DNA of 64,000 nt from Saprospiraceae bacterium. Its GTDB lineage: Bacteria; Bacteroidota; Bacteroidia; Chitinophagales; Saprospiraceae. The notes beneath the pieces were generated by a model. The model was not told where the DNA came from and ran no database searches. It saw only the letters and a program-made list of their open reading frames with translations. Each line of letters opens with the position of its first letter. The first letter of the stretch is position 1. The position numbers and the translations under genes are program-made. Positions 28,418-37,589 of the stretch are shown in pieces. The stretch spans positions 62,001 to 126,000 of the forward strand of contig JADJLN010000008.1 in assembly GCA_016710115.1 (NCBI GenBank). Direction: 5' to 3'.

Positions 28418-28999
28418 CCAGTTGGGGAATTCCTGCAAAGCAGTATACACCAGATGGACTGGCAACCCCAGTACGGTGGAGTAGTTACCTTCAATACGAG
28501 TGACCTTACACAGCCCGATCCACTCCTGGATACCATATCCGCCAGCTTTGTCATAGGGTTGGCCATGGTCAATATACCACCAGGCTTCTTCGGGTGAAAT
28601 GGGTCCGAAATGGACAACTGTCCGGGCGACATCCGACCAGAACAGGTTCTCGTAAAGGAGACAAATCCCACTCATGACTTCGTGTGATCGATCGGCCAGT
28701 TGCATCAAATGCTGGTATGCCTGATCACGTGTCCCAGGTTTGTCAAGGATAAGATCATCCAGGATCACAACACTATCTGCTGCGAGAATGATCTCTCCTT
28801 TCAAAGCGAGATCCAGGGCAGCCTTCCCCTTTCGAATAGCCAGAAATTCGGCCGCTTCCCGAACAGGCATTTTTTCGGGAAGTGTTTCGTCGACATCGGT
28901 TTGGCCAACCCGAAACTGAAAACCGGCCTGTTCAAGTAATTCTTTCCGGCGTGGGGATCCTGACGCCAGCAACAGAGGATGAGATTGCCATTGATTCAT
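28397..28999 (-). CDS. maf: Maf-family nucleotide pyrophosphatase
   Basis: About 200 residues from the ATG at 28999. An upstream in-frame start would add 32 residues that do not belong to the family. The signature LLLASGSPRRKELLEQAG opens the protein, with VDETLP, KGKAA, ILAADSVV and the KAGGYGIQEW motif (the GxYxIQ region) near the C-terminus. Maf proteins hydrolyse non-canonical or uridine/thymidine triphosphates (dTTP/UTP PPase type). It starts one base after the ubiA-like stop. Confidence 0.94.
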   Translation of the reverse strand: MNQWQSHPLLLASGSPRRKELLEQAGFQFRVGQTDVDETLPEKMPVREAAEFLAIRKGKAALDLALKGEIILAADSVVILDDLILDKPGTRDQAYQHLMQLADRSHEVMSGICLLYENLFWSDVARTVVHFGPISPEEAWWYIDHGQPYDKAGGYGIQEWIGLCKVTRIEGNYSTVLGLPVHLVYTALQEFPNWSKTDQG

Positions 29000-29000
29000 C

Positions 29001-29913
29001 TTACAAAGATAAGACAGCCAGCAGGCCGATAGCCAGGATGATCTTTGCCCCCTGACTGATCCTGTGGTAGTGAACCGATTCTCGTGCGTTGGCAAGTAAC
29101 ATCAACAGGACGAGGATGAGTAGACCAGCAGTATAGAAAAGAATAGAGGTCGATGTTGGCAAGGACACAGAAATGCCAGTTGCAATGAACAGCAGGCAGG
29201 CCAGGCATCCAAGACCCATGGCAAGGTGTCTGGCGGACTGAATACCCGATCGAACTGGATAAGTCTTCCATCCACCAACAAGATCACCTTGGATATCTTC
29301 CAGATCTTTCACCAGTTCCCGGAAGAATGAGATCAGGAATGAAAAGACGGCAAACCCCAGAAAAATGAAAAGAATCTCTGCTTTGGGCTCTCGATTTGCC
29401 TGATGTATCCAGTCCCATTCCGGGATCAGGAGGACAAGAGGCAGGACAGCACTCATGCCGGCAACGAATCCGTTTCCCCAAAGTCCTTCACCTTTCAGCC
29501 GGGCTGCGTAGAGATATAGCAGGACCAAGGCAATCGGATAGAGGGAAAAGGCCAGCCAGAGGTGAAGGGACCATGCGACAAAACCCGCAAGCAATGCCCC
29601 CAAGATTACACAAACCCAATACAAGTGGAAGGCACTGACAGGATGAATGGTCTGATACCGTTCGATCCTGCGGGGTTGATTGATTTGGTCTGTCTCCCGA
29701 TCAAAATGATCATTGATCAGATAACCGGAGGCCGTGATCAGAATAGCAACGACGAGGAAACTCCAGAACGAAATGTCAGCCAGAACCAGAGTTCGGGTTG
29801 AAGGTGGATAATTTGAGATGAAATATGTACAGACAGCCAGCAACGAGTACCAGATTGGACCATCGCATCAGCGCCAGTACACTGGCTGTCCGTTGGATCA
29901 GGCGAATGGCCAT
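29001..29913 (-). CDS. UbiA-family prenyltransferase (one frameshift)
   Basis: Joining MAIRLIQRTASVLALMRWSN (start 29913, one frame) to CTYFISNYPPSTRTLVLAD (next frame, shift near 29840) gives about 304 residues. The first Asp-rich motif is INDHFDRETDQINQP, and the second is REL...KDLEDIQGDLVGG. Nine hydrophobic segments are visible. This is the polyprenyl/geranylgeranylglyceryl-phosphate type common in Bacteroidota, and the acceptor is uncertain. It overlaps the restored kdsC end by about 16 bases and abuts maf. Confidence 0.85.
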
Positions 29914-30409
29914 TTTCCTGGATCCGGAGTGTTTTTTCGATGACATCCCGCACACAACCATCTCCTCCTTTAAACGGGGAGATATAGGAGCAAATCCGTT
30001 GAATTTCAGGAATGGCGTCAGCGGGGCAGGCGGCCAATCCGACATGTCCCATGACATCGAGATCCGGACAGTCATCGCCCATATAGAGGATGGTGGCCGG
30101 GTCCATACCGGATGTACGTATATGCTCAAGGAAGACCGGGCCCTTGGTCTGGATACCGGAATAAATGGGAGATACGCCAAGGAGTTGCAACCGTTTTTCC
30201 ACTCCCAGAGAACTACCCCCGGTGATCACGCCGATGGGATAACCTAAGCGTACTGCCAGTTTCATAGCCAAACCGTCACGCGTACTCATCCGACGCAGAA
30301 ATTCACCACTTTCTGTGATAAGAAGTGAGCCATCGGTCATGACACCATCGACATCAAAAAAGAACGCCCTGATCTGGTGAAAAGCTGCAAACGGGTTTTC
30401 CATGATCAT
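29898..30409 (-). CDS. kdsC: KdsC-type HAD phosphatase (one frameshift near the end)
   Basis: The HAD motif FFFDVDGVMTDGSL has nucleophile Asp19 and Asp21. VITGGSSLGVEKR is motif II, and YMGDDCPDLDVMGHVGLAACPADA carries motif IV and the substrate loop. The family dephosphorylates 3-deoxy-D-manno-octulosonate-8-P for lipopolysaccharide core. As written the frame runs on through the next gene to 29738. One lost G near 29922 would give the usual ending RIQGKWPFA with a stop at 29898-29900 and 170 residues, the family length. The start overlaps iscX as ATGA. Confidence 0.85.
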
Positions 30410-30651
30410 TGGTTATCGCGCCATTCATAAACCCACTTCGCCTGAATCTGTTCGAGATGACCTTCAGTTGAATCTTCTCGTTTCCCTTCAAACTGAGGGA
30501 TTTCAAGTATCCAGTCCAGCAAATCGGTAAACCGGATTCGATAGATTCGCCCCTCGTTGAATTCCGGGCCGAACCGTTCATAGAGTTTCATAGCGATGTC
30601 CTCGTGATCACCCCAGTTCATGGGGAGGTCTTCAAGATCTTGGAATGCCAT
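30406..30651 (-). CDS. iscX: IscX-like Fe-S assembly protein
   Basis: 81 residues, acidic. The core MNWGDHEDIAMKLYERF...RIRFTDLLDWILEIPQF...ILQAKWVYEW-like pattern matches IscX (YfhJ), which binds the cysteine desulfurase IscS and iron and tunes cluster assembly. It follows fdx on the same strand by about 30 bases, the same neighbour as in gammaproteobacterial isc operons, although iscSUA are missing here. It ends in an ATGA overlap with kdsC. Confidence 0.85.
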   Translation of the reverse strand: MAFQDLEDLPMNWGDHEDIAMKLYERFGPEFNEGRIYRIRFTDLLDWILEIPQFEGKREDSTEGHLEQIQAKWVYEWRDNQ

Positions 30652-30681
30652 ACAAATGACTTGGGGTAGAGTGAGAAGATA

Positions 30682-31023
30682 TCAATGTTCGTGACCGATA
30701 ATGCGGGATTGATCCGGAATGGTCACAATGATTTCTGCCTCGTCATTGAGGATGATACATTGGCATCCGAGACGGGATTCCAATCGGGGGTTGATGGCCC
30801 GATCAATGAAATCTTCTTCCTTGTCCGAGATCTCTTCCAGGAATTCTTCTCCGGATTCGATGTAGACATGACAGGTGCTGCAAGCGCAGACCCCGCCACA
30901 ATTATGATTGAGGTGAATCTGATGATCTTCGGTGATCTCCAAAATAGAGTAGCCCTCTTCTGCGTTCTCTACTTCCACAAACGGAATATCAGGGTCTTCG
31001 AACAGGAATGTCACCTTGGCCAT
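30682..31023 (-). CDS. fdx: Adrenodoxin-type [2Fe-2S] ferredoxin
   Basis: 113 residues. The cluster ligands are in HNCGGVCACSTCHVY (C-x5-C-x2-C) and LGCQC. EEFLEEISDKEEDFID is the acidic partner-binding helix typical of Isc ferredoxins. It supplies electrons for Fe-S cluster assembly. It heads the minus-strand run fdx-iscX-kdsC-ubiA-maf, starting 77 bases past the upstream terminator. Confidence 0.94.
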   Translation of the reverse strand: MAKVTFLFEDPDIPFVEVENAEEGYSILEITEDHQIHLNHNCGGVCACSTCHVYIESGEEFLEEISDKEEDFIDRAINPRLESRLGCQCIILNDEAEIIVTIPDQSRIIGHEH

Positions 31024-31099
31024 TGGTCAACGGATGTATTTACCGGATTAACACGCAAGTTGAGACTTTGTTCTGGGAACAGCCCTATTCGAAGGCAAT

Positions 31100-31130
31100 A
31101 AAAAAACCCCCTCCTGCGAACAGAAGGAGG
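31100..31130 (-). terminator. Intrinsic terminator on the minus strand
   Basis: On the minus strand, CCTCCT (31130-31125) pairs with AGGAGG (31115-31110) around a 9-base loop. GGG and then seven T residues (31106-31100) follow. It ends a minus-strand transcript coming from the 31.1-31.6 kb stretch or from fhs, just before the fdx promoter region. Confidence 0.75.
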
Positions 31131-31612
31131 CCATCCCAAAAACCAATTACTCTTTTACAGACCCTCAACGGGTCCGAGATGATTCTTGCAGGCATCCGGC
31201 CAATGGCGCGGACTTCGAGGATAGACCTCGACCAACTTGTTCGGCAAATTACAGGGGAAAAAGCCCCGTGACGCAACGTCCAGGGCAGGGATAAAACATG
31301 TTCATGGGACTATAACTTGCCGCCGGGGTCACCGGTGATAAAATGATCGGTTAAAGGGATGTAATCAGATTGGGATAAATCGGGATTATAATCTGTGGCC
31401 CCGTTGATTTCTCATTGGAACCGCTACAAAAATAGAGGAAATGAATCAGTCATTGCCTACCTTGAATTGGTTAATTATTGAATGTCATTCACTCTTCATG
31501 TGTTTTCCCGTATGGGCCACATCATTACAGGTTGGGATTCATCCTTATGCCAATCAATAATCAAATTATTTATAAGAATAAATAAAATTAGTGGGCCTTT
31601 AACCCCGATTGA
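31131..31612 (-). other. Long intergenic stretch ending in a terminator; possible structured RNA or small gene, unidentified
   Basis: About 480 bases between the fhs stop and a strong terminator hold no recognisable gene. Several short hairpins can be drawn: GACCC/GGGTC (31160-31164 with 31170-31174), CGAGG/CCTCG (31216-31220 with 31226-31230) and GGGG/CCCC (31254-31257 with 31264-31267). A 48-codon frame without an ATG (about 31298-31155, containing LPNKLVEVYPRSPRHW) ends just before the terminator. I looked for tmRNA, RNase P, SRP RNA and common riboswitch cores and could not match any. Confidence 0.3.
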
Positions 31613-33288
31613 TCAGAATAACCCGGTGATTTCCCCATCGTCGCTGATATCGATCGCCTCGGCTGAAGGCACAGGTGGCAATCCGGGCATCCTCATCATA
31701 TCCCCGGTAATGGGGACGACAAATCCTGCTCCGGATGCGATTTCGATTTCCCGAACGGTAATGGTAAACCCGGTGGGACGGCCCAGGAGCTCCGGGTTGT
31801 CTGACAGGGACTTCTGGGTTTTGGCCATACAGACAGGGAGACCTGACAACCCAAGCCGTTCGATGCGACGAAGATCCAGTTGAGCCTTGGATGTAAAGTC
31901 GACACCGTCTGCGCCATAGATAGTCGTCGAAATCTTCCGGATCTTGTCTTCAATCGCCATGTCCAGTGGATAGATCGGAGTGAACTGGGCAGGGGCTTTG
32001 GGAATAGACTCAAGGACTGCCTGCGCTATTGCTTCAGCACCCGCACCACCATCTGCCCAGGCTGTGACTGTTTCTGCACGAACTCCAGCGGCCTGACAAT
32101 GCGCTTTGACGACGGCGATTTCTTCATCGGTATCAGTTGGAAACCGGTTGATAGCAACCACTGCAGGCAAGCCAAAATGGCCGATATTCTCCAGGTGTTT
32201 CATCAGGTTTGGCAATCCGCGTTCGACGGCACCTTCATCCGGAGTGGTCAGTGTTTTCAGATCAGCGCCTCCGTGATACTTCAAAGCGCGAATCGTGGCT
32301 ACAAGAACAACCGTTTTCGGACTCAAACCCGCCTGGCGACATTTGATATCCAGGAATTTCTCAGCACCCAGGTCGGCACCGAATCCAGCTTCCGTGACCA
32401 CATAGTCAGCCAGGGAAAGTCCCATCCGCGTAGCGATAATGGTATTTGTTCCTTGTGCAATGTTCGCAAACGGACCGCCGTGAATGATGGCCGGATTTCC
32501 TTCAATTGTCTGAACGAGATTCGGCTGGATAGCATCCTTCATCAACGCTGCCATCGCTCCAGGCGCATTGAGGTCACGAGCAAAGACAGGTTCACGATCG
32601 TGAGTGAACCCGACGAAGATATTGCCCATCTTTTCTTTCAGATGTTTCAGATTATTCGACAGGCACAGAATGGCCATGATTTCTGAAGCAGCAGTGATAT
32701 CAAAACCGGTTTCGCGAGGCACTCCGCCACTCAATCCACCCAAGCCGACGACAGTCTGACGCAAGGCCCGGTCATTCATATCCATCACGCGCTTCCAGAG
32801 CACAGTGCGAGGATCAAGGCCCAGGGAGCGTTTTTTGGATTGGAGATTATTATCGATGAGAGCGGAGAGGAGATTGTGGGCTTTTTCCACAGCGGAAAAG
32901 TCGCCTGTAAAATGGAGGTTGATATCCTTCATGGGTAAAACCTGGCTGTATCCACCTCCAGTAGCACCACCATTGACCCCCAAAACCGGGCCCAGTGAAG
33001 GTTCTCTCAACACGACGCATGTCTTTTTCCCCCCCCCAGGCGATTCATTCCCTCTGTCAGTCCGATGGACATAGTTGTCTTGCCTTCGCCGGCTGGAGTA
33101 GGGGAGATTGCCGTAACCAGAATCAGAGGTGTCTGTTTTGCTTTCTCCTCCTGGATATAGGACAGAGGGATCTTTGCCTTGTATTTGCCATACATCTGGA
33201 GATCATCCGCCGGGATGCCCAGTTTTTCACCGATTTGTTGAATGGGTTTGAGCGTTACCTTTCTCGCAATGTCAATATCACTGGCCAT
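31613..33288 (-). CDS. fhs: Formate-tetrahydrofolate ligase (one frameshift in a G9 run)
   Basis: It makes 10-formyl-THF from formate, ATP and THF. The N-terminal part (SDIDIARKVTLKPI...LVTAISPTPAGEGKTTMSIGL) carries the P-loop. The second frame continues LREPSLGPVLGVNGGATGGGYSQVLPM, DINLHFTGDF, RETGFDITAASEIMAILCL and TVRALKYHGG-like blocks to the C-terminus. The break falls in nine G (coding strand; 33029-33037). A tenth G gives MNRLGGGKKTCVVLREP and 558 residues, the family length. The 56 bases to the ferredoxin upstream contain no promoter I can name, so they may be co-transcribed. Confidence 0.93.
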
Positions 33289-33344
33289 GTGTTGGGGTAT
33301 TTTTCCCCAAAGAAAAGAAAATCCGGCCGTGAATCCGAACGCGA

Positions 33345-33692
33345 TTACAAGTGTAACCGTTCTTTCCGGCCGAGCAGGATCTCTTCAGACTCGGTTCTGT
33401 CGGGGTCTGGGACACAGCAATCTACAGGGCAAACCGCTGCACATTGGGGTTCTTCATGAAACCCGACACACTCGGTACACTTGTCGGGGACGATGAAATA
33501 ATAATCGTCAGACACGGGTTTTTGCTTGGCATCTACAGAAACCTGCCTGCCATCTTCCAATACATAGGTGCCCGAGAGTGTGGTGCCATCCAGCATGCTC
33601 CATTCAATGCCTCCTTCATAAATGGCATTGTTTGGGCATTCCGGCTCGCAAGCTCCACAGTTGATACACTCGTCTGTAATAATGATGGCCAT
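33345..33692 (-). CDS. 4Fe-4S dicluster ferredoxin
   Basis: 115 residues. The first cluster motif is CINCGACEPECPNNAIY at residues 9-25. The second is CTECVGFHEEPQCAAVCPVDCC. An insert between them (about residues 28-66, a beta-rich stretch) is typical of the Bacteroidota and alpha-proteobacterial 'FdxA-like, extended' ferredoxins. It acts as a low-potential electron carrier, and the partner is unknown. Confidence 0.93.
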   Translation of the reverse strand: MAIIITDECINCGACEPECPNNAIYEGGIEWSMLDGTTLSGTYVLEDGRQVSVDAKQKPVSDDYYFIVPDKCTECVGFHEEPQCAAVCPVDCCVPDPDRTESEEILLGRKERLHL

Positions 33693-33715
33693 GGCTGGTT
33701 TTTATAAAGGGACCA

Positions 33716-33747
33716 CAAAAGTACAGCCAGAATTGTTCACCATGCAA
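33716..33747 (-). promoter_or_regulatory. Bacteroidota sigma-A promoter for the ferredoxin gene
   Basis: On the minus strand a TTG (33747-33745) is separated by 21 bases from TACTTTTG (33723-33716), fitting the TTTG/TTG ... TAnnTTTG layout. The box is 23 bases before the ATG. This is the best complete promoter match in the window. Confidence 0.6.
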
Positions 33748-33789
33748 TGAAAAAAGGCAAAGAATTGAAATGAATCGGTTGTGATTCAG

Positions 33790-36066
33790 CTATTTTCCCT
33801 GAAACAGGTAGTTCAGTCGGAGGGTCAGCGACCGGGGTTCTTCAAGGAGGGCTGGACGCATGGAGTAGGCCTCGTTGAGGAGGTTTTTAGCGATGACCCA
33901 GCATTCCAGTTCCGATGTGATCTGAAACCCGAGCCGGAGGTCCATGACGACGAATCCGGACGAATTGGCCTGTCTGAAATCATAAACACCCGGGATCAGG
34001 TTGAAAATGCCATCGATGGCTTCCATATGACTGTTAAACTGCATGGTATATCCAATGCTCAACCAATTGGTCACCGGCATTTCCAGGTCTCCTTTGACAG
34101 AATGCCTGAATCGATATTTCAGCACATTTTTATCTGTGCTAGATCCATTCATCTGCGCCTGGCCAAATGTCTGATACGAGGGATCGATATAGGTATATCC
34201 GCAAAGGAAGCTCAACGGACGATTGAACAAACTGCCCTTTCCCTGCCAGCTGACCTCAAACCCTTTGATCACCGTATTGCCGATGTTCTGGCTTTGGAAG
34301 GCAAAATTTGGTGTCAGAGTGAATTCCATCATCCGTTGGTACTCTGTCCAGAAAAGTGCCACATCCAGAAATCCGTTCCAGGTGCCGATCTGGACCCCCT
34401 GCTTTAGTCCGATTTCTGCGCTCCATCCCGTTTCTGAACGCAATTGGACATTGGGTACAACCTGAAAACCGCCAAATTCTGTACGGATGAATTTTTCCGC
34501 GATGGTGGGGAATCGGTAACCCTGACCCCAGGACGCCCTCAAGAAAGTAAAGGGGGACAATTTCGCATTTGCTCCCAGTCGAAAGATGGGTTTTGTCTCT
34601 TCTGTGCGTCCATCTCGGATCGTATCCTGACCAATAATCTCCGGTCCCAGAATGGCATTGTTTTCCAGGCGGGCACCGGCTGTGAGTGTCAACCATTTTC
34701 GGATCTTTTTTTCCAATTGGAGATATCCAGCCAGATTACGAGAGTGGAAGATGGTGTCGGCATACAGTTCAGCATCAATGCGTGTGGTTGATCCCAATAC
34801 TCCAGCTGTGAGCACAACATCAAGAGACGAAATATTTCGCTGAAACTGGTATTCACCATAGTAGAGTTGAGACTGATTGGCCTGGTTCAGGTTGTTGTCG
34901 TTCTGAATGGAATAGAATCGGGTCATCAACTTGTGCCGATTGCCCTGATGGTCGAAATAATTCAGATAGGGATCAATGAAAAAACGGATTTTCTCTGTAC
35001 GGCTTTCATTGCTTCCCGCACCGCCCAGATAGGCGCCTTCCTGATCGTTTTCCCAAAGAAAAAATGATCTGCTGCTCCCTGCATTCAGATTGCTGTTCAT
35101 GCCGACCACCAGGCGATCAGAAATCCGGTACCGCAGACCCAGAGTGACTCGTCCGGTTTTTGAAAATGCACCCTTGACCCAGGATTCCGTATTCAGGTAG
35201 AATGTACTGGCCGAAACATCCAGTTTATTGAATTTCTGCCGGTGAGTCAGGCTCAATCCACCACTCCCGGGCATATGACTCCAGGCATTATCCCACCATT
35301 TCCGATTCTGCTGGGATGGGTCTAGAAACGCTTGATAGAAGGTACTCAATCGGGTATATGGTGTGGATTTGGCATAAGCTGTACGCACATTGATGATCCC
35401 ATTCAATGCAGCTGAACCGTACAGGGCAGAAGCAGCCCCTTTCAGGATTTCAACCTGGTCAATATTCTCTGTCTGGATATCTCCCCAATTCGGAAAACCG
35501 GCATCCGATTGTAATGCAGGAACATCATCGATCAGCAACATGACCCTGGATCCAGCACCGTAGGAATAGCCGGATCCGCCACGCATATTTGCCTGACCAT
35601 CAATGATATTCACACCTGGCATTCTGTCCAGCGCATCATCCAGGGTCACTGTATTCAGATGGTCGATAAATTCCGGCTTGAGAATGTCCAGAGAAATGGT
35701 TGTTTCTCCCAGCGGACGTTCAAACCGACCAGTAGTTACCGTCGCAGCCTCCAGCATCATCGGTGAAGCTTGCAACTGAATTTCCAGGTCAGTTTTTATG
35801 GCCTCCTGAATGATGACCTCCATCGAGCGGGTCAAATAACCGACATAGCTGATCGTCACCGGGTAGGCACCCGGAGCAAGGTCCAGTAGAAACCGGCCAT
35901 CATAATTGGTGGTTGTCAGGTGATTCCCTGCCTGAATGGTCGCTCCGATCAATGGAGTTTGATCGTTTTCGTCTATCACGATCCCAGAAATACCTGAACC
36001 CCATTGGGCGCTCAATGTCTGTGTACCCAACAGGGTGATCAATAAAAAGAACCAGGAATTACGCAT
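33790..36066 (-). CDS. TonB-dependent outer-membrane receptor (BtuB-like plug)
   Basis: About 758 residues from the ATG at 36066, which begins a signal peptide (MRNSWFFLLITLLGTQTLSA). A carboxypeptidase-regulatory-like domain follows (ISGIVIDENDQTPLIGATIQAG...GRFLLDLAPG...YVGYLTRSM). The plug comes next (LDDALDRMPGVNIIDGQANMRGGSGYSYG, VEILKGAASALYGSAALNGIINVRT). The beta-barrel ends in an aromatic residue region (LRLNYLFQGK). It imports a siderophore, cobalamin or other large ligand using TonB energy, and the ligand is unknown. Confidence 0.93.
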   Translation of the reverse strand: MRNSWFFLLITLLGTQTLSAQWGSGISGIVIDENDQTPLIGATIQAGNHLTTTNYDGRFLLDLAPGAYPVTISYVGYLTRSMEVIIQEAIKTDLEIQLQASPMMLEAATVTTGRFERPLGETTISLDILKPEFIDHLNTVTLDDALDRMPGVNIIDGQANMRGGSGYSYGAGSRVMLLIDDVPALQSDAGFPNWGDIQTENIDQVEILKGAASALYGSAALNGIINVRTAYAKSTPYTRLSTFYQAFLDPSQQNRKWWDNAWSHMPGSGGLSLTHRQKFNKLDVSASTFYLNTESWVKGAFSKTGRVTLGLRYRISDRLVVGMNSNLNAGSSRSFFLWENDQEGAYLGGAGSNESRTEKIRFFIDPYLNYFDHQGNRHKLMTRFYSIQNDNNLNQANQSQLYYGEYQFQRNISSLDVVLTAGVLGSTTRIDAELYADTIFHSRNLAGYLQLEKKIRKWLTLTAGARLENNAILGPEIIGQDTIRDGRTEETKPIFRLGANAKLSPFTFLRASWGQGYRFPTIAEKFIRTEFGGFQVVPNVQLRSETGWSAEIGLKQGVQIGTWNGFLDVALFWTEYQRMMEFTLTPNFAFQSQNIGNTVIKGFEVSWQGKGSLFNRPLSFLCGYTYIDPSYQTFGQAQMNGSSTDKNVLKYRFRHSVKGDLEMPVTNWLSIGYTMQFNSHMEAIDGIFNLIPGVYDFRQANSSGFVVMDLRLGFQITSELECWVIAKNLLNEAYSMRPALLEEPRSLTLRLNYLFQGK

Positions 36067-36087
36067 AGAGGAAGCTGTCTTAGACTC

Positions 36088-36095
36088 CAAATATA
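36088..36095 (-). promoter_or_regulatory. -7 box for the TonB receptor gene
   Basis: The minus strand reads TATATTTG, 21 bases before the ATG at 36066, in the divergent gap with the T9SS gene. Confidence 0.5.
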
Positions 36096-36174
36096 GAGAT
36101 TGGAAGGAAGTGTACTCATCGTACACATCCGGTATTGTCAACTGTTGGTTATCTTCATTCAAATATTTCCGAAT

Positions 36175-36999
36175 ATGTATACACGTCTGCTGTCAGTTGC
36201 CTTCATCCTGTTCTCCGGATTTTCTCTTCAGTCACAGGTATGCCTGCCTGATACCATGTATCTGGACTCTACCGGTTTTGTTTTTCCCTTACCCTACGAT
36301 TCGTTACTGAATCCCGAAGGAGGCATTGACGTGGAAGCATGTATCAATCAGGAATTCGAATTTACCTGGACACTGAAGGTGCCTGACACCATCCTCTTTC
36401 CGGGTATACCTATTCCGTTGCCCATCCTTTCTTTTGATATACCGACTTCGGGTGCAATTAAAAACCTGCCGATAGGTCTGAGTTATGGCTGTAATCCACC
36501 CAATTGTATTTTTACCGCGGGTGAAATGGGCTGCGTCCGCATTTCCGGCATACCAACTGATGCCAATCCGACAGGCACCTATGACCTTGAGTTTACAGGC
36601 GTATTGAAGACCAAACTCGGTGCAAATATTCCTGTCACATTCCCCGATCAGAATCTCTATCCCGGGCATTATTACCTCCAGTTGAATGAGGAGAATTCGC
36701 CGAACTGCACCACCTCCGGTGACTATCCGGACAGCTGGGTGAATTCGGTCCGGATCATACCCAACCCGATCTCGGATCAGCCCACTATGACCATTGAAAG
36801 TGCCGTCCATCAATCCCTGGATATTCAGGTGATCGATCTGACCGGTCGCATTTTTCGTTCCTGGCAAATCGAAGCAGGATCGGGTATGCAACTTATCCCA
36901 CTGGACCTCCATGACCTGCCCGCAGGGTATTGGATCTACAGGGTCAGGTCAGGTCGGGGAGTGCAAACAACAGGTGGATTTATCCGTACATCACGGTAA
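36175..36999 (+). CDS. T9SS type A sorting-domain protein, function unknown
   Basis: 274 residues from the ATG at 36175, which gives a signal peptide (MYTRLLSVAFILFSGFSLQSQ). An earlier in-frame ATG would add 25 non-signal residues. The central part (CLPDTMYLDSTGFVFPLP...FEFTWTLKVPDT) looks like a beta-rich domain, with a fold similar in tone to 'IPTDANPTGTYDLEFTG' Ig-like repeats of Bacteroidota. The end is a type A sorting domain (IIPNPISDQP...VIDLTGRIFRSW...LPAGYWIYRVRSG). No enzymatic motif. Confidence 0.82.
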   Translation: MYTRLLSVAFILFSGFSLQSQVCLPDTMYLDSTGFVFPLPYDSLLNPEGGIDVEACINQEFEFTWTLKVPDTILFPGIPIPLPILSFDIPTSGAIKNLPIGLSYGCNPPNCIFTAGEMGCVRISGIPTDANPTGTYDLEFTGVLKTKLGANIPVTFPDQNLYPGHYYLQLNEENSPNCTTSGDYPDSWVNSVRIIPNPISDQPTMTIESAVHQSLDIQVIDLTGRIFRSWQIEAGSGMQLIPLDLHDLPAGYWIYRVRSGRGVQTTGGFIRTSR

Positions 37000-37587
37000 G
37001 GCAACTGGTATTACGCTCACTTGTCTGGGTCGCAGGTGCATGGAAAATCCGATACCTGGAGTAATCCTGTTCTGACTGACCAACCAGGCAGGACCCAGGT
37101 GGCCACTCAGGTCTTCATTGATATCGAAATTGCGTAAATGTGCATCGACATAGGCCTCTGCAATCGACAGTAAATAGGCAAGAGACATGAAGATATACCC
37201 CTCTTCCATAGTCTTCCTGTAGTCGTTTCTGATGTTTTTCAATACGGCTGCCGGAAGATTTGCAGATGAAAACTCGTGAGGTTCACCCAGCAGCTCCTTC
37301 TGGTAGGCCGTCTTGAACCGGCGGTATTCGGTTTGGTTGAAATAGGCGTAGTAATACAGTCCGCCAAGGGCCCCATATACAATGGGCAATTTCCAATATC
37401 TCCGGTTATAAATCTGGCCACCTCCCGGCATCAAGCCCAACAGTGCAGCTCGTTGCGGGTTGGGAGAAAATGTCTTGCGAATTGACTTTGGTTGAGTCAG
37501 TGTATCTTCCTGAATTTCAGAAGATTGCCCACTGAGTGTTAAACCCAGGATGGTCAGGATCAGCAATAAACCCAGCCGGAGATTCAT
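36991..37587 (-). CDS. DUF5683-domain membrane/secreted protein
   Basis: 198 residues with a signal peptide (MNLRLGLLLILTILGLTLSG). The DUF5683 core AALLGLMPGGGQIYNRRYWKLPIVYGALGGLYYYAYFNQTEYRRFK is followed by a second hydrophobic region (GYIFMSLAYLLSIAEAYVDAHL). Its function is not established. In Bacteroidota it commonly follows parB, as here (start 3 bases after the parB stop), so a role near chromosome segregation or the envelope is possible but unproven. It overlaps the convergent T9SS gene by 9 bases. Confidence 0.88.
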   Translation of the reverse strand: MNLRLGLLLILTILGLTLSGQSSEIQEDTLTQPKSIRKTFSPNPQRAALLGLMPGGGQIYNRRYWKLPIVYGALGGLYYYAYFNQTEYRRFKTAYQKELLGEPHEFSSANLPAAVLKNIRNDYRKTMEEGYIFMSLAYLLSIAEAYVDAHLRNFDINEDLSGHLGPAWLVSQNRITPGIGFSMHLRPRQVSVIPVALP

Positions 37588-37589
37588 GT

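Noticed and set aside
31085..31276. 63-codon minus-strand frame near the terminator
   Set aside because: It runs through the terminator hairpin itself, so it cannot be an ordinary gene there.
31880..32686. 268-codon frame opposite fhs
   Set aside because: No motif. It lies inside the strongly supported formate-THF ligase.
33029..33037. Phase variation of fhs
   Set aside because: Other frame breaks without long runs appear throughout, so a general sequencing error explains it more simply. Kept as a low-interest finding.
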